Shown here: one piece after another, positions 44,839 through 54,589 of the stretch | How the letters are laid out: every line of letters begins with the position of its first letter | Numbering within the stretch: position 1 is the first letter of the stretch | Source: an uncultured Solobacterium sp. | GTDB lineage: Bacteria; Bacillota_I; Bacilli_A; Erysipelotrichales; Erysipelotrichaceae | Length of the DNA: 64,000 bases | Assembly: GCA_905235315.1 (NCBI GenBank) | Contig: CAJOLG010000001.1 | Span: 5,687 to 69,686, forward strand | Direction of reading: 5' to 3' | Position numbers and translations under genes: made by a program | The notes under the pieces: model-generated | What the model saw: the letters and a program-made list of their open reading frames with translations, nothing else | Told to the model about the DNA's origin: nothing | Databases searched by the model: none

Positions 44839-46683
44839 TCAGAGATTGGCAGCACCGATCATGCCGGCTTCATCCCCGAGCTCGGCGACTCCGATTTCCG
44901 GAATCATGCCGAATCTTCCGCCGAAGCAGTCATCCTGCATCATCTTGCGGATTTCCGGGATCAGCGCATCCGCATATTCGGACATCGCACCGCCCAGCAG
45001 AACGAGCTGCGGACGGAAGAGATTGACGATATTGACGATGCCGGTTCCCAGCATTTCCGTATACTGTTCCACGACTTCCGTGATTTCGATGTCCTTGAGA
45101 TCTGCGAAGACTTCGGAGAGGGTCAGTTCACGGTTCTTGCGCTGAGCAGCAGCGGTCAGAAGAGCCGGGACGGAAGAATACGCTTCCAGGCATCCCTTTC
45201 TGCCGCAGGTGCACTGCCGGCCGTTGGCACGGATTACCATATGGCCGACTTCACTGCCGCCCATGATGCCGCCGTCAAATACTTCCCCGTTGAGAATGAT
45301 CCCGCCGCCGACACCGTTTCCAAGCGTCAGCAGCACCACATCACGGTAGTCTTTTCCGGCACCCGCAACCTCTTCGCCAAGGGCTGCACAGTCCGCATCA
45401 TTCGCGATCCGCACCGGGCACGGAATCGTCTTGCCCATTTCCTCCTGCAGGTTGACTTCCTCCCAGCGGATATTGTTGGAGTAAACGACTTTGCCGGTCC
45501 GGCGGTCCACCGTTCCGGGAACACCGACCCCGACGCCGACGCACCGGTCAAGCGGAATGTTGTTTTCCTTCAGTAATGCAAGTGTTTCATCCGCGGTTTC
45601 CTGAATGATTTCAGACGGTGTTTTCTTTGTGTCTGTCGCGAATTCCTTCTTGGCAAAAATACGGTTGTTCTCATCCACAAGGCCCATCTGAATACTGCCG
45701 GAGCCGATCACAACACCGGCCCGGATCGGGCTTGCCTTTTCACGGATCGTTGTAAGGAGGGCATCACACCATCCTTCAATGACAAAGTCCCCGCTTTCTG
45801 CCGGCAGGAAGATACTGTCTCCCTTGCGGAAGGATGTCTTTTCCCCTTTATTGGAGATCGTTCCCTCACCGTCGAGGATCAGAATCGACAGGAAAGACTC
45901 TTTCCCGACCGTTCCCTGGGTGCGGTACAGCATCTTGCCGTCCATATCCAGTTTGTCGACCGTAAAGTAGTCGCAGTCCGCGACATGCGGATAGCTGGCG
46001 CCGCTTTCCGTGATGGGAACCCGGTTGGTGACGGCGAGCGCTTTTTCAATGTGCAGGTCACGCTGCTTGCCGTCTTTCCCGACGCGTCCGTAGTCATACA
46101 CACGGTATGTGACATTGGAGTTCTGCTGAATCTCCGCAATCAGAATTCCCTTTCCGATCGCATGCAGCGTTCCGGATTCAATGAACAGGGCGTCTCCCTT
46201 GTGCACTTCCACCGCATTGAGCACTTCAAGCAGTGTGTTTTCCTTAATGCGCTGCGCAAACTCTTCTTTGGAGATTTCCTTCTTGAAGCCGTAGTACAGG
46301 AATGCGCCGGGTTCTGCGTCCAGCACATACCACATTTCAGTCTTGCCGTACTGGCCTTCGTTCTGAAGCGCAAAAACGTTTGATGGATGGACCTGGATGC
46401 TCAGGTTGTCTCTGGCGTCAATAAATTTGGTAAGAATCGGAAACTCGCGGAACCGGCGGCAGTTGGTGCCGAGCACTTCCATGCCGTTGGCATCGAGATA
46501 CTCCTGCAGCGTTTTCCCTTTATATTCTCCTTCCGCGATAATACTCGGTCCGTCCGGATGGCAGGAAAGTTCCCACGCTTCCGCAAGAATGTCCCCGTCG
46601 TAGTCGATGTTGAATTCATTCTTCAGTCTCTGGCCGCCCCACAGGTAGTCCTTACAGGCAGGCAATAGCTTCAAAACTGTCAT
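44839..46683 (-). CDS. Mannose-6-phosphate isomerase / ROK kinase fusion
   Basis: 614 residues. Residues 1-315 are a class I mannose-6-phosphate isomerase with zinc ligands His99 (QVHP), Glu116 (KTEMWY) and His174 (GTLHAIG). Residues 320-614 are a ROK sugar kinase: catalytic Asp429 (IANDAD), zinc site His481 and CTCGRKGC (491-498), then Glu500. The N-terminal phosphate loop of the ROK part is GVVIGSGS where GIDLGGT is usual. Together the enzyme could take mannose to fructose 6-phosphate. The altered loop leaves kinase activity open. GGAGG precedes the ATG at 46683. Confidence 0.9.
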   Translation of the reverse strand: MTVLKLLPACKDYLWGGQRLKNEFNIDYDGDILAEAWELSCHPDGPSIIAEGEYKGKTLQEYLDANGMEVLGTNCRRFREFPILTKFIDARDNLSIQVHPSNVFALQNEGQYGKTEMWYVLDAEPGAFLYYGFKKEISKEEFAQRIKENTLLEVLNAVEVHKGDALFIESGTLHAIGKGILIAEIQQNSNVTYRVYDYGRVGKDGKQRDLHIEKALAVTNRVPITESGASYPHVADCDYFTVDKLDMDGKMLYRTQGTVGKESFLSILILDGEGTISNKGEKTSFRKGDSIFLPAESGDFVIEGWCDALLTTIREKASPIRAGVVIGSGSIQMGLVDENNRIFAKKEFATDTKKTPSEIIQETADETLALLKENNIPLDRCVGVGVGVPGTVDRRTGKVVYSNNIRWEEVNLQEEMGKTIPCPVRIANDADCAALGEEVAGAGKDYRDVVLLTLGNGVGGGIILNGEVFDGGIMGGSEVGHMVIRANGRQCTCGRKGCLEAYSSVPALLTAAAQRKNRELTLSEVFADLKDIEITEVVEQYTEMLGTGIVNIVNLFRPQLVLLGGAMSEYADALIPEIRKMMQDDCFGGRFGMIPEIGVAELGDEAGMIGAANL

Positions 46684-46734
46684 ACTGTGAAATCCTCCGT
46701 CTGATTAAAAACTACAGTTCATTTCATTTATTGT

Positions 46735-46775
46735 AAAACAAAAGCGCGATTTTCTCTTCTCATTCCGCGCAATTG
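46735..46775 (-). terminator. Terminator of the gene at 46790
   Basis: GCGCG and CGCGC flank a 17-base loop and are followed by TTTTGTTTT on the minus strand. A TACAAT box in the tail may start the ManA-ROK transcript. Confidence 0.65.
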
Positions 46776-46789
46776 CATAAATATCCCTG

Positions 46790-47470
46790 TTATTCCTGCC
46801 CTGTCAGGTACTGGACAAACTGTACCGCCAATGTGCGGTGCTGGCCTCCGGCCGGAAATCCTGCATAGATTTCCTCTTCCGCTTTCCCGTTGTAGTAAAA
46901 ATAACGCTTCAGCAGTTCGGAATCACTGATATTCACGGCAATCGGGACCCCGTTCCGGTACTTGATCCGGCCCTCTCTCTCAAGTTTGGCAAGCAGGGTT
47001 TCGTCATACACCGTGCGCAGATCATCAAACCAGTCCTGTTCCGCATACCGATCGATCACATCTTCTCCGGTAATAAACAGATCAATGGTTCCGGTCATCA
47101 CCATGGAAAACAGACGCTGCTCATCCTCATACCCGTATTTGATAAAGTTGAGCTCATTCTCATCGGACGAGATGAACGAAGAATAATCCAGGAAGATTTC
47201 CTCCCGGCGCGGATTGATCCGTTCTTCCGCAAACGGAGCTGTCAGCCCGTCCGTGGATTCTTCCGTCAGATTGAAATTGACCAGGGATACATAGAGCGCT
47301 GCTTTCTTCTGCGAAAACACGGAATAAAAAAACGATCCGGCAATTCCTGCAGTCACAAGAACAATGATCAGCGGAAGAAGGTAATAATCTTTGAAATATT
47401 CCAGTTTTTTGGCGAACGGTGCGTGTTTGATGGCCTCTCGTTCTTCCTTGAATTCATCCATGACAGGCAT
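46790..47470 (-). CDS. Single-helix membrane protein with outer domain
   Basis: 226 residues from ATG 47470 (GAGGGG upstream); the in-frame extension to 47782 is antisense to the GH43 gene and is dropped. A charged head (1-35) precedes one helix (LPLIIVLVTAGIAGSFFYSV), and the rest is outside. The segment TIDLFITGEDVIDRYAEQDW looks like the hinge region of a binding protein, but no lipobox is present. I do not recognise the family. It diverges from the ankyrin-GH43 gene. Confidence 0.65.
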   Translation of the reverse strand: MPVMDEFKEEREAIKHAPFAKKLEYFKDYYLLPLIIVLVTAGIAGSFFYSVFSQKKAALYVSLVNFNLTEESTDGLTAPFAEERINPRREEIFLDYSSFISSDENELNFIKYGYEDEQRLFSMVMTGTIDLFITGEDVIDRYAEQDWFDDLRTVYDETLLAKLEREGRIKYRNGVPIAVNISDSELLKRYFYYNGKAEEEIYAGFPAGGQHRTLAVQFVQYLTGQE

Positions 47471-47563
47471 GATTTGTACCCCTCGTATTTTTCCCGGATC
47501 CGGAATCGGTCCCGGCATATGATAAAATGAACTATACAGCACTGTTATCGGAAAGGAGTGTGT

Positions 47564-49459
47564 ATGTCCCCCCTGCAGGAAGCGATCATACGAAATGACC
47601 TCTGTCAGACGGAGCAGATTCTGAAAGCGTCCCCTTCCGCTGTCAACGAAGCGGAAAACGAAGATAATCTGCCGTTGTTTCTCGCTGCGCAGTATGGCTC
47701 CGTTGAGCTCCTGAAATACATTGTGGAATACTCCCGGGCAAGCCTTGATGCGTATGATTCCCAGCATCGAAATATACTTCATTATGCCACATTATCCGGT
47801 GATATTCAAAAAGTCATGTACCTTGTCAAACGGTGTGGAATGTCGCCGTTGGAAGCAGATAAAAACCTCATTACACCCTATGAACTTTCCTGGCGGATGT
47901 TTCCGGATACCCTGGGCCTGTATTACCAGTCTGTCATCGGAACCCCGTATCCCAGGATGTATCACAATCCCATCCGCCGCGGGTTTTTTCCGGATCCGTC
48001 GGTGATCCGGGTCAATGACTGCTATTACATGGTGAATTCCTCATTCATCTTCTTCCCCTGCATTCCGATCTCCCGTTCCAGAGATCTGGTTCACTGGGAG
48101 ATTATCGGACATGCGATCACCAATCCGCAGTGGTCAGGCCTCGGTTCGCTGGAAGGCGGCCGAGGATACTGGGCACCGGATATCAGCTATGACGGCGAAC
48201 GGTTTTATATCACCGCCACCCTTCGGTACAACGATAACGGATGGCCCATCCGCCGGCAGATGATCGTCAGTGCAGAAACCCCGGAAGGCCCGTGGTCAAA
48301 GCCCTCCTTCCTTGAGGAAGACGGCATCGATCCCTCATTGTTTCATGAAGACGGCAGACACTATCTCCTGCTGAACCGGGGAGCCAGAATATGCGAACTC
48401 TCTTCGGACTGTACAAAACAGATTTCAGAAGCGACACTGCTGTATTACGGTTCGCAGAAACACGCCCCTGAAGGCCCGCATCTTCTGAAAAAGGACGGAT
48501 TCTACTATCTGTTTCAGGCGGAAGGCGGTACCGGGCCGGGCCACCGGATCACGGTTTCCCGCAGCCGCGAACTGTTCGGCATCTATGAACCGTGCCCGTA
48601 CAACCCGATCCTGCGGCAGAATGACCCGCATGCGCCGATTCAGCGCTGCGGCCACGGAAAGCCGGTAGAGACCGCGGACGGCAGATGGTATATGGTCTAT
48701 CTCTGCGGGCGGATGCTGGACGGGAAGTTCAGTATTCTCGGGCGGGAGACAGCGATGGATCCGATCACCTGGACACCGGACGGATGGCCGCTTGTAAATA
48801 ATCTTCAGGGGCCTTCCGCACTCTCTGCCATGCCGATCCTGCAAGAGACAATCCCGGAGAAAACCGGGTTCCGGGCCGGGATATGGCCTGCGGAGTGGAT
48901 GACCCCGCGCGAACCGCAGGACGGTGCGGTGGAGCCGATGGACGGTGCGGTACGGCTCTGTTCCTCTCCGGCACCGCTTTATTCCATTGAAAGCCGGAAC
49001 CTCTTTCTGCACCGCCAGGAAAGCTTCCGGTTTGCGGCGGAATTCGTCCTGGAGCTGCCGCTTCTTAACGAAGGCCAGGAAGCAGGAATTGTCTGTTATT
49101 ATGATGAAAACACGTATGTTTCGTTTATGACCGGGCGCAGAAACGGAGCCCTGTTCTGTCTCACCGCAGAGCGGATCGGGACAGAATCCCTTCTCCGCGA
49201 GTTCCCTCTTGCGGGGCAGCAGGAGAAGCGATACCGGTACGCCGTCAGAACGGACGGTCTGAACCGTGTGTTTACACTTTCCGACAGCGAAGGCAACCTG
49301 CTTCATCAGGAGGTGCTGGACAATGTATACTACCTTTGTGATGAGGGCATTCCGATGGGCAAGCGTTTTACCGGCGCTTTGTTCGGCGCAGCCGCATACG
49401 GCCCGGAGCCGTTTGCGTATCTGCTTCGCTCGGTAACGATTCACAATCAGGAGGAATGA
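47564..49459 (+). CDS. Ankyrin-repeat/GH43 glycosidase fusion
   Basis: 631 residues from ATG 47564 (AAAGGAG at 5 bases). Residues 1-125 hold about three ankyrin repeats (NLPLFLAAQYGSVELLKYIV, then HRNILHYATLSGDIQKVMYL). Residues about 130-430 are a GH43 five-blade propeller with catalytic residues Asp144 (FPDPSVIR), Asp256 (GIDPSLF) and Glu303 (APEGPHL). A beta-sandwich of the kind common in GH43 xylosidases and arabinofuranosidases follows to the end. No signal peptide, so it acts inside on imported oligosaccharides. Ankyrin repeats on such an enzyme are highly unusual and suggest a protein partner. Confidence 0.88.
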   Translation: MSPLQEAIIRNDLCQTEQILKASPSAVNEAENEDNLPLFLAAQYGSVELLKYIVEYSRASLDAYDSQHRNILHYATLSGDIQKVMYLVKRCGMSPLEADKNLITPYELSWRMFPDTLGLYYQSVIGTPYPRMYHNPIRRGFFPDPSVIRVNDCYYMVNSSFIFFPCIPISRSRDLVHWEIIGHAITNPQWSGLGSLEGGRGYWAPDISYDGERFYITATLRYNDNGWPIRRQMIVSAETPEGPWSKPSFLEEDGIDPSLFHEDGRHYLLLNRGARICELSSDCTKQISEATLLYYGSQKHAPEGPHLLKKDGFYYLFQAEGGTGPGHRITVSRSRELFGIYEPCPYNPILRQNDPHAPIQRCGHGKPVETADGRWYMVYLCGRMLDGKFSILGRETAMDPITWTPDGWPLVNNLQGPSALSAMPILQETIPEKTGFRAGIWPAEWMTPREPQDGAVEPMDGAVRLCSSPAPLYSIESRNLFLHRQESFRFAAEFVLELPLLNEGQEAGIVCYYDENTYVSFMTGRRNGALFCLTAERIGTESLLREFPLAGQQEKRYRYAVRTDGLNRVFTLSDSEGNLLHQEVLDNVYYLCDEGIPMGKRFTGALFGAAAYGPEPFAYLLRSVTIHNQEE

Positions 49460-49471
49460 TCGCAGAACAGT

Positions 49472-50356
49472 ATGCGTATATCGAATGACGTGATTGACCG
49501 TATCTACTGCAACAGCACGGTTCGGTCCAGTGATTACCGGATGGCGGAGAACCATTCCCACAATTACTATGAAATTTTCTATGCCAAAAAAGGCAACACA
49601 CGGTTTTTCGTGGATGACCGCCTTTTTGACCTGCACGCCGGAGATTTCATTATTGTGCCGCCGAATCTGGTTCACTACAACCGCTATATCACCCAGACGA
49701 CCCGGGTCAACATCTATTTCCGGGATGAGGATCTGCGCCGGGGAGATGACTATGTGATCAGCGGTCTTGGCGAAAAGGTTCTCGCAAAAGCCGCGATGTA
49801 TCATACACCGGGCTCGTACCGTGATCTTCTTGAAAATGTCATCGATATGATGCTGCATGAAGATCATGTCAATGATGAGAATACCGAGGTGATGCTGCAG
49901 CTTTTGTTTCAGGAATTCATCATCCTTTCAAGCCGTTACTGCATTCCGAATGTCGGCTACGACCATCAGATGACAGAGGAAGGCGACATTTCCATCCAGG
50001 AGGCCGCCCGGTTCATTTCGGAAAACTACAATCTTCCGATCACCCTGAATTTTCTGGCGGAAAAATCCGGTCTCTCCCCTGCCTATTTCTCCAAACGCTT
50101 CCATCTGATTACCGGAATGGGTATGAAGGAATACCTCACGTATGTCCGTCTGAAACATGCGGAAGCCGAACTCGTCTCCACCTCGCACTCCATCCGGGAG
50201 ATTGCGGAAAACACCGGGTTCTCCGACAGTAACTACTTCAAGGATGTATTCAAGAAGGAGTACGGCATGTCACCGAGAACCTACCGCAACAGCAGAAAAA
50301 CCGACCTGGTGGAAAACCGGAACCGGGTCGTAAAAAAGATTCCCAACGACTTCTGA
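49472..50356 (+). CDS. AraC family transcriptional regulator
   Basis: 294 residues. The N-terminal 150 residues form a cupin-like sugar-binding domain (HNYYEIFYAKKGNTRFFVDD) and the last 100 hold two helix-turn-helix motifs (LNFLAEKSGLSPAYFSKRF and IREIAENTGFSDSNYFKDVF). Starts 13 bases after the GH43 stop, so they are probably translated together. It should control this pectin/arabinose-type locus, most likely as an activator on binding a sugar. The ribosome site is poor. Confidence 0.9.
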   Translation: MRISNDVIDRIYCNSTVRSSDYRMAENHSHNYYEIFYAKKGNTRFFVDDRLFDLHAGDFIIVPPNLVHYNRYITQTTRVNIYFRDEDLRRGDDYVISGLGEKVLAKAAMYHTPGSYRDLLENVIDMMLHEDHVNDENTEVMLQLLFQEFIILSSRYCIPNVGYDHQMTEEGDISIQEAARFISENYNLPITLNFLAEKSGLSPAYFSKRFHLITGMGMKEYLTYVRLKHAEAELVSTSHSIREIAENTGFSDSNYFKDVFKKEYGMSPRTYRNSRKTDLVENRNRVVKKIPNDF

Positions 50357-50365
50357 ATTTCCATA

Positions 50366-50428
50366 AAAAAGCTGAACGTCCGTGCGTCCCATCCGGCAGA
50401 TGGATTCCGCAGACATCAGCTTTTTTTC
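50366..50428. terminator. Bidirectional terminator
   Basis: AAAAAGCTGA and TCAGCTTTTTTT pair across a loop that holds a second small stem. It separates the convergent AraC and GH43 genes. Confidence 0.8.
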
Positions 50429-50429
50429 G

Positions 50430-52091
50430 TTACAGTTCCCGGGTGATCACGGAAAGGATTTCCGCGGCACCTTCTTCCGCTCCCTTTTTCGCAAGGGCGA
50501 AGATCCCGGTACTTACGCCGGTCCAGGTATGATCCGCCGGGGTAAACCGACAGGTGCTGTCGACGTAAGGCGCATCCCCGGCCTGGAAGAAAATCCGCAG
50601 TTCCGGCGTTTCCGCATCGATACTGCTGAAGTACAGATTTTCCGCATCGGGCCTCAGGACCGTGACCGTGCCCTCTGCGTCAAGTTCTGCCTTCGAGGTT
50701 CTTACAAAGACCATCCGGAAGGACAGCTCCGAAAGAGCAGAGGTTTCAATGTCAAAGGAGTTCCGGATGATTTCCGTTTTGTCCGTGTCACCGCCTTCGG
50801 ATTCCGCAAGAACAATGCGGGCCCCGTCTTCGGTACGTTCGGCGTACAGGCATGCATACTGCCCGCCCATCATCACAATACCGGCACGGTTTCCTTCTTT
50901 CAGGCGGGAAGCGTCCAGAAGAACCTCCATGGAGAATTCCGGCATGCACAGTTTCTGCGTCAGCACATTGGAACTGTGCCAGATAACCGGTTCCTCCTCA
51001 TCGGAAAGATTCAGGGCGCGCAATGCAATGCCATCGGTATAGGACGGTTCCGCATACGGCGGTGTCCTGAGATTGCCGAGCCACTGCCACTGCAGACCCG
51101 GTTCATGATCGACAAACCAGTCCGAGGCTTCCGGATGGGTTTTCGGATATCCCTCAGCCGGCATCTCCCATTCGTATACAGGATTGCCCTTCCCGTCACC
51201 GTCTTTGTCCTCTCCGATCACAGGCCAGTCATCCTTCCAGGTTACCGGCTGAAGATGACAGATCCGCCCGTATATTCCGCGGTCCTGAAAATGCACAAAC
51301 CAGTCTCTGCCGTCTTTGGCCTGAACGAGGCCGCCCTGATGCGGACCGTTGATTACGGTATTGCCCTGATCCATGACGGTTCTGATCTCATACGGCCCAT
51401 GAATGGATTTACTGCGCAGGGCAGTCTGCCAGCCGTGGGTTACACCCCCTGCCGGCGCAAGAATATAGTACCAGCCGTTCCGTTTATATACTTTCGGCCC
51501 TTCGATGGTCACTGCAGGATGCGCCGGGTCATTCCCGTCAAAGAGGAACGTGTCCTCGGAAACCGCCCTGGTTCCGTCAGGGGACATTTCAAAGATACCG
51601 AGCATGCTTTTGAATCCGATCCGGCTTTTGGCATACGCATGTATGATATATGCCCTGCCGTCTTCATCCCAATACGGACACGGATCGATAAATCCTTTTG
51701 CCGGGCGAACGCATATCGGTTCTGTCCACGGCCCGAGGATGCTTTCCGACTGCACCATATAGATTCCTTCATCCGGCATACCGTAAAAGATGAAGTATCT
51801 GCCGTCATGAAAACGAATCGACGGCGCCCATACGCCCTCGGAATGACGCGGAATTTCATACCGCCTTCCAATCGCGGTACTGTCCTCGTGCGGAATGCCT
51901 CCGGTTCCGTCTTCGGAAATACGGTCTATGGCAAACCCTTTGAGTTCCCAGTTGACGAGATCGTTGGATACCAGAATCGGAAGACCTGGTACGTAGTTGA
52001 AAGTGGATGAGGTCAGAATGTATTCGTCATTCACACGAATTACATCCGGATCCGAGAAGTCGGCAAACAGTATCGGGTTGCGGTATTTCAT
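50430..52091 (-). CDS. GH43 beta-xylosidase/alpha-arabinofuranosidase
   Basis: 553 residues. The propeller carries FSDPDVIRV (general base), FIDPCPYWDEDGRAY (pKa-tuning Asp) and TIEGPKVYKRNGWYY (acid Glu). A C-terminal beta-sandwich from about 345 completes the XynB-like layout. No signal peptide. It should release xylose or arabinose from side chains of imported oligosaccharides. It is the last gene of the pectin operon, 10 bases after the isomerase-like gene. Confidence 0.92.
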   Translation of the reverse strand: MKYRNPILFADFSDPDVIRVNDEYILTSSTFNYVPGLPILVSNDLVNWELKGFAIDRISEDGTGGIPHEDSTAIGRRYEIPRHSEGVWAPSIRFHDGRYFIFYGMPDEGIYMVQSESILGPWTEPICVRPAKGFIDPCPYWDEDGRAYIIHAYAKSRIGFKSMLGIFEMSPDGTRAVSEDTFLFDGNDPAHPAVTIEGPKVYKRNGWYYILAPAGGVTHGWQTALRSKSIHGPYEIRTVMDQGNTVINGPHQGGLVQAKDGRDWFVHFQDRGIYGRICHLQPVTWKDDWPVIGEDKDGDGKGNPVYEWEMPAEGYPKTHPEASDWFVDHEPGLQWQWLGNLRTPPYAEPSYTDGIALRALNLSDEEEPVIWHSSNVLTQKLCMPEFSMEVLLDASRLKEGNRAGIVMMGGQYACLYAERTEDGARIVLAESEGGDTDKTEIIRNSFDIETSALSELSFRMVFVRTSKAELDAEGTVTVLRPDAENLYFSSIDAETPELRIFFQAGDAPYVDSTCRFTPADHTWTGVSTGIFALAKKGAEEGAAEILSVITREL

Positions 52092-52100
52092 AAATTACTC

Positions 52101-52940
52101 CTACAGACTCGCTTCGAGCTGTCTCAGGTATTCCAGAGCCTGCTGGGCATTCTCCGGCCTTGTATTTTCCAGTGTAGCATGGATGAACGGTTTCTTCTCC
52201 TTTGCGAATCGAAGAATTGACCGATAATCCATATCCCCGAGCCCCGCTGCCATGCAGGAAGTCACTCCGGTTTCCGCTTTGAAATCTTTGAGATGAATGA
52301 CCGCAATCTCCTTTTCGAGCAGGTTCATCGCCGTTTCAAACACTTCCTCTCTGGTATCCGCATTGGATTCATCCAGAAGATTTACCGGATCAAAGATGAT
52401 CTGAAGATTCGGGGAATTGATTTCATCCAGTACGGTTCTTGCCCGTTCCGGGGAATATACGATATGTCTCCATACCGGTTCTATTGCAAGTATAACGCCA
52501 AACCGCTCTGCATCGTTTACGACCGGGCGAAGATTTTTGATAAATGTTTCCAGCGCCTCATCACTGTGTGAGGTTTCCGGATCATATTGATACCCGGTGT
52601 TCGGATTTCCGGTTTCGGTACCGACAACCCCTGCCCCAAGCAGCGACGCAAACCGCAGATGTGCCCTGTATTTTTCCTGATTTGCCTTCAGCGCAGCTTC
52701 ATCCGGTGTCGCAAGATTCAGATAATTGCCGAGCACCGCAATATCAAGCCCCGCATCCGCAAATACCCGTTTCAGATACATGGCATACCCCGGTGTCAGC
52801 GCAGAAAGATCCGCAGTCAAACCCTGAATCTTGGAAAGCGCAAGGTGCACACAGGTAAATCCCTGTTCCCTGACCGTTCGCAGCTGCTCCGGAAGCGGAA
52901 GTTTTTCCGCATCATGAAGCCGCAGTCCAAACTGGATCAT
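52101..52940 (-). CDS. Sugar isomerase/epimerase-like TIM-barrel protein
   Basis: 279 residues of the AP endonuclease 2/xylose isomerase-like barrel. IEPVWRHIVYSPERA, FDPVNLLDESN and IHLKDFKAE carry the metal-binding acids and His typical of the fold. The exact sugar is unknown; a uronate or rhamnose-derived sugar fits the locus. Between GH28 and GH43 genes with short gaps. Confidence 0.82.
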   Translation of the reverse strand: MIQFGLRLHDAEKLPLPEQLRTVREQGFTCVHLALSKIQGLTADLSALTPGYAMYLKRVFADAGLDIAVLGNYLNLATPDEAALKANQEKYRAHLRFASLLGAGVVGTETGNPNTGYQYDPETSHSDEALETFIKNLRPVVNDAERFGVILAIEPVWRHIVYSPERARTVLDEINSPNLQIIFDPVNLLDESNADTREEVFETAMNLLEKEIAVIHLKDFKAETGVTSCMAAGLGDMDYRSILRFAKEKKPFIHATLENTRPENAQQALEYLRQLEASL

Positions 52941-52984
52941 AACGTTTTTCTCCTTATTATCGGCGCAGAATCATCCGCACCGCA

Positions 52985-54562
52985 TCATTCCGTAATCGTA
53001 ACGCCGTTGATAACCGTTTTCGTATTCCCGAAGAGTTTCGGCTCGTTTACTGCCTTTCCCTGAATGTGCAGCCCGTTTATTTCGAGCTCTGCCACATTCT
53101 TCAGCCAGAGGCTTTCGCCGCATACCGGTTCAAAGCCGTCCATCATGACAGGAATCTGAGCCTGGCGGTTCTCTGCCGGACAGTAGGACGCTTCCACATT
53201 CTCCAGCGTGATTTTCGCAATCGGCGATTCCGGAAGCCCGCAGGCACATACCAGCGAAGTGCTGACTCCGGTGCATTTCACGTCTTTCAGCGTGATTGTG
53301 CCGACTGCAGGCGTACGGTAATCCCGGGGCGAACGGTCCTGGCTCTGCACGTACGTGCTGTGCCCGTCCGGATCGCAGCAGTAGAACATGTTCATCGTGA
53401 CCGGCATGTTCACATCTTCCATCCAGATGTTCTCAAATACGAGGTCGGTCAGAACCGCACGTTCGCCTCTTCCTCTTCTGGTCTTGATCCGGACACCCCG
53501 GTCGGTGCCGATGAACCGGCAGTTCGATACATGAACATGGCTGACCCCGCCGGCGATTTCCGATCCGACGGTTACCGAACCATGTCCTTTTTCCAGCGAG
53601 CAGTTACGGATCACAATCTGTGATGATTCCTTATGATGGGCGGAAGCCATATACAGCTTGCCGCTTTTGATTGCGATACAGTCATCGCCGACCGATATTT
53701 TTGTGCCGAGCAGCAGTACATCGGTGCAGCTTTCCGGATTAAACCCGTCGGTATTGGGGGAGTCATACGGATTCTGAATCGTAAGATCCAAAAACTGCAG
53801 ATGATCCGAATAGTACGGATGGATGGTCCAGCTTGGGGAATTCCGTATCGTAAGCCCCTGCACGACCACATTTCGGCAGCGATTCAGAAACACAAGCCGG
53901 GGGCGCCAGGCAATGCGTTTCACCGCATGACTGACCCACCAGTCGGATGCGTCCGCATTCCCGTTGAGCGTTCCTTCCCCGATCACCGTCAGGTTTTCCG
54001 CATCTACAGCGCTCAAAAGCGCCGCAAAGCAGTCCAGGGGATTGCCTTCCCAGGTTCCGAAACTCATCTCCGCCTGATTGTCATACATGTTCCGCACCAT
54101 TCCCGGCAGAACCGGATACTGCGTGCGGTCGGTGATTCCGAGCAGTTCTGCCCCGGAGCCGATCCACAGGGTCATATCGCTTTTGGCAAAAACAGGTGAC
54201 GAAAGATAGGTTCCTTTCGGAAGATACACCGTTCCGCCTTTCGGACAGCAGGCAATCGCTGCCTGAATCGCAGCGGTGTCATTGTTTATCCCATCCCCTT
54301 TTGCGCCGAAGCTCTGCACATTCAGCAGGATGGTTTCTTTTTTCGTCCGGAAGGTTATGGATTCCGTGTCGTTCTCCTCACGGACTGTAAGTGTATATGC
54401 GGTATCCGGGTCAAGTCCGAACACCGAGATCACATTCTTTGCGGTCGTTTCCACAAGCCGGTCTTCAATCCAGACCGAACACGGCGTGCTTTCATACCGG
54501 TCATTGTTTATACGCTCAACTGTGACACTGCGGACCGTAGCCGCAATTAACTGTAATTTCAT
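52985..54562 (-). CDS. GH28 polygalacturonase-family hydrolase
   Basis: 525 residues. A short fibronectin III-like domain (1-80) leads into a right-handed beta-helix with all GH28 catalytic motifs: NTDGF, GDDCIAIKSG, GHGS and RIKT. No signal peptide is seen, so it acts on imported oligomers, probably as an exo-enzyme removing galacturonate. It follows the GH105 gene by 28 bases. Confidence 0.92.
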   Translation of the reverse strand: MKLQLIAATVRSVTVERINNDRYESTPCSVWIEDRLVETTAKNVISVFGLDPDTAYTLTVREENDTESITFRTKKETILLNVQSFGAKGDGINNDTAAIQAAIACCPKGGTVYLPKGTYLSSPVFAKSDMTLWIGSGAELLGITDRTQYPVLPGMVRNMYDNQAEMSFGTWEGNPLDCFAALLSAVDAENLTVIGEGTLNGNADASDWWVSHAVKRIAWRPRLVFLNRCRNVVVQGLTIRNSPSWTIHPYYSDHLQFLDLTIQNPYDSPNTDGFNPESCTDVLLLGTKISVGDDCIAIKSGKLYMASAHHKESSQIVIRNCSLEKGHGSVTVGSEIAGGVSHVHVSNCRFIGTDRGVRIKTRRGRGERAVLTDLVFENIWMEDVNMPVTMNMFYCCDPDGHSTYVQSQDRSPRDYRTPAVGTITLKDVKCTGVSTSLVCACGLPESPIAKITLENVEASYCPAENRQAQIPVMMDGFEPVCGESLWLKNVAELEINGLHIQGKAVNEPKLFGNTKTVINGVTITE

Positions 54563-54589
54563 GGTTGTACCTCAATCCGGTCTCTGCCG

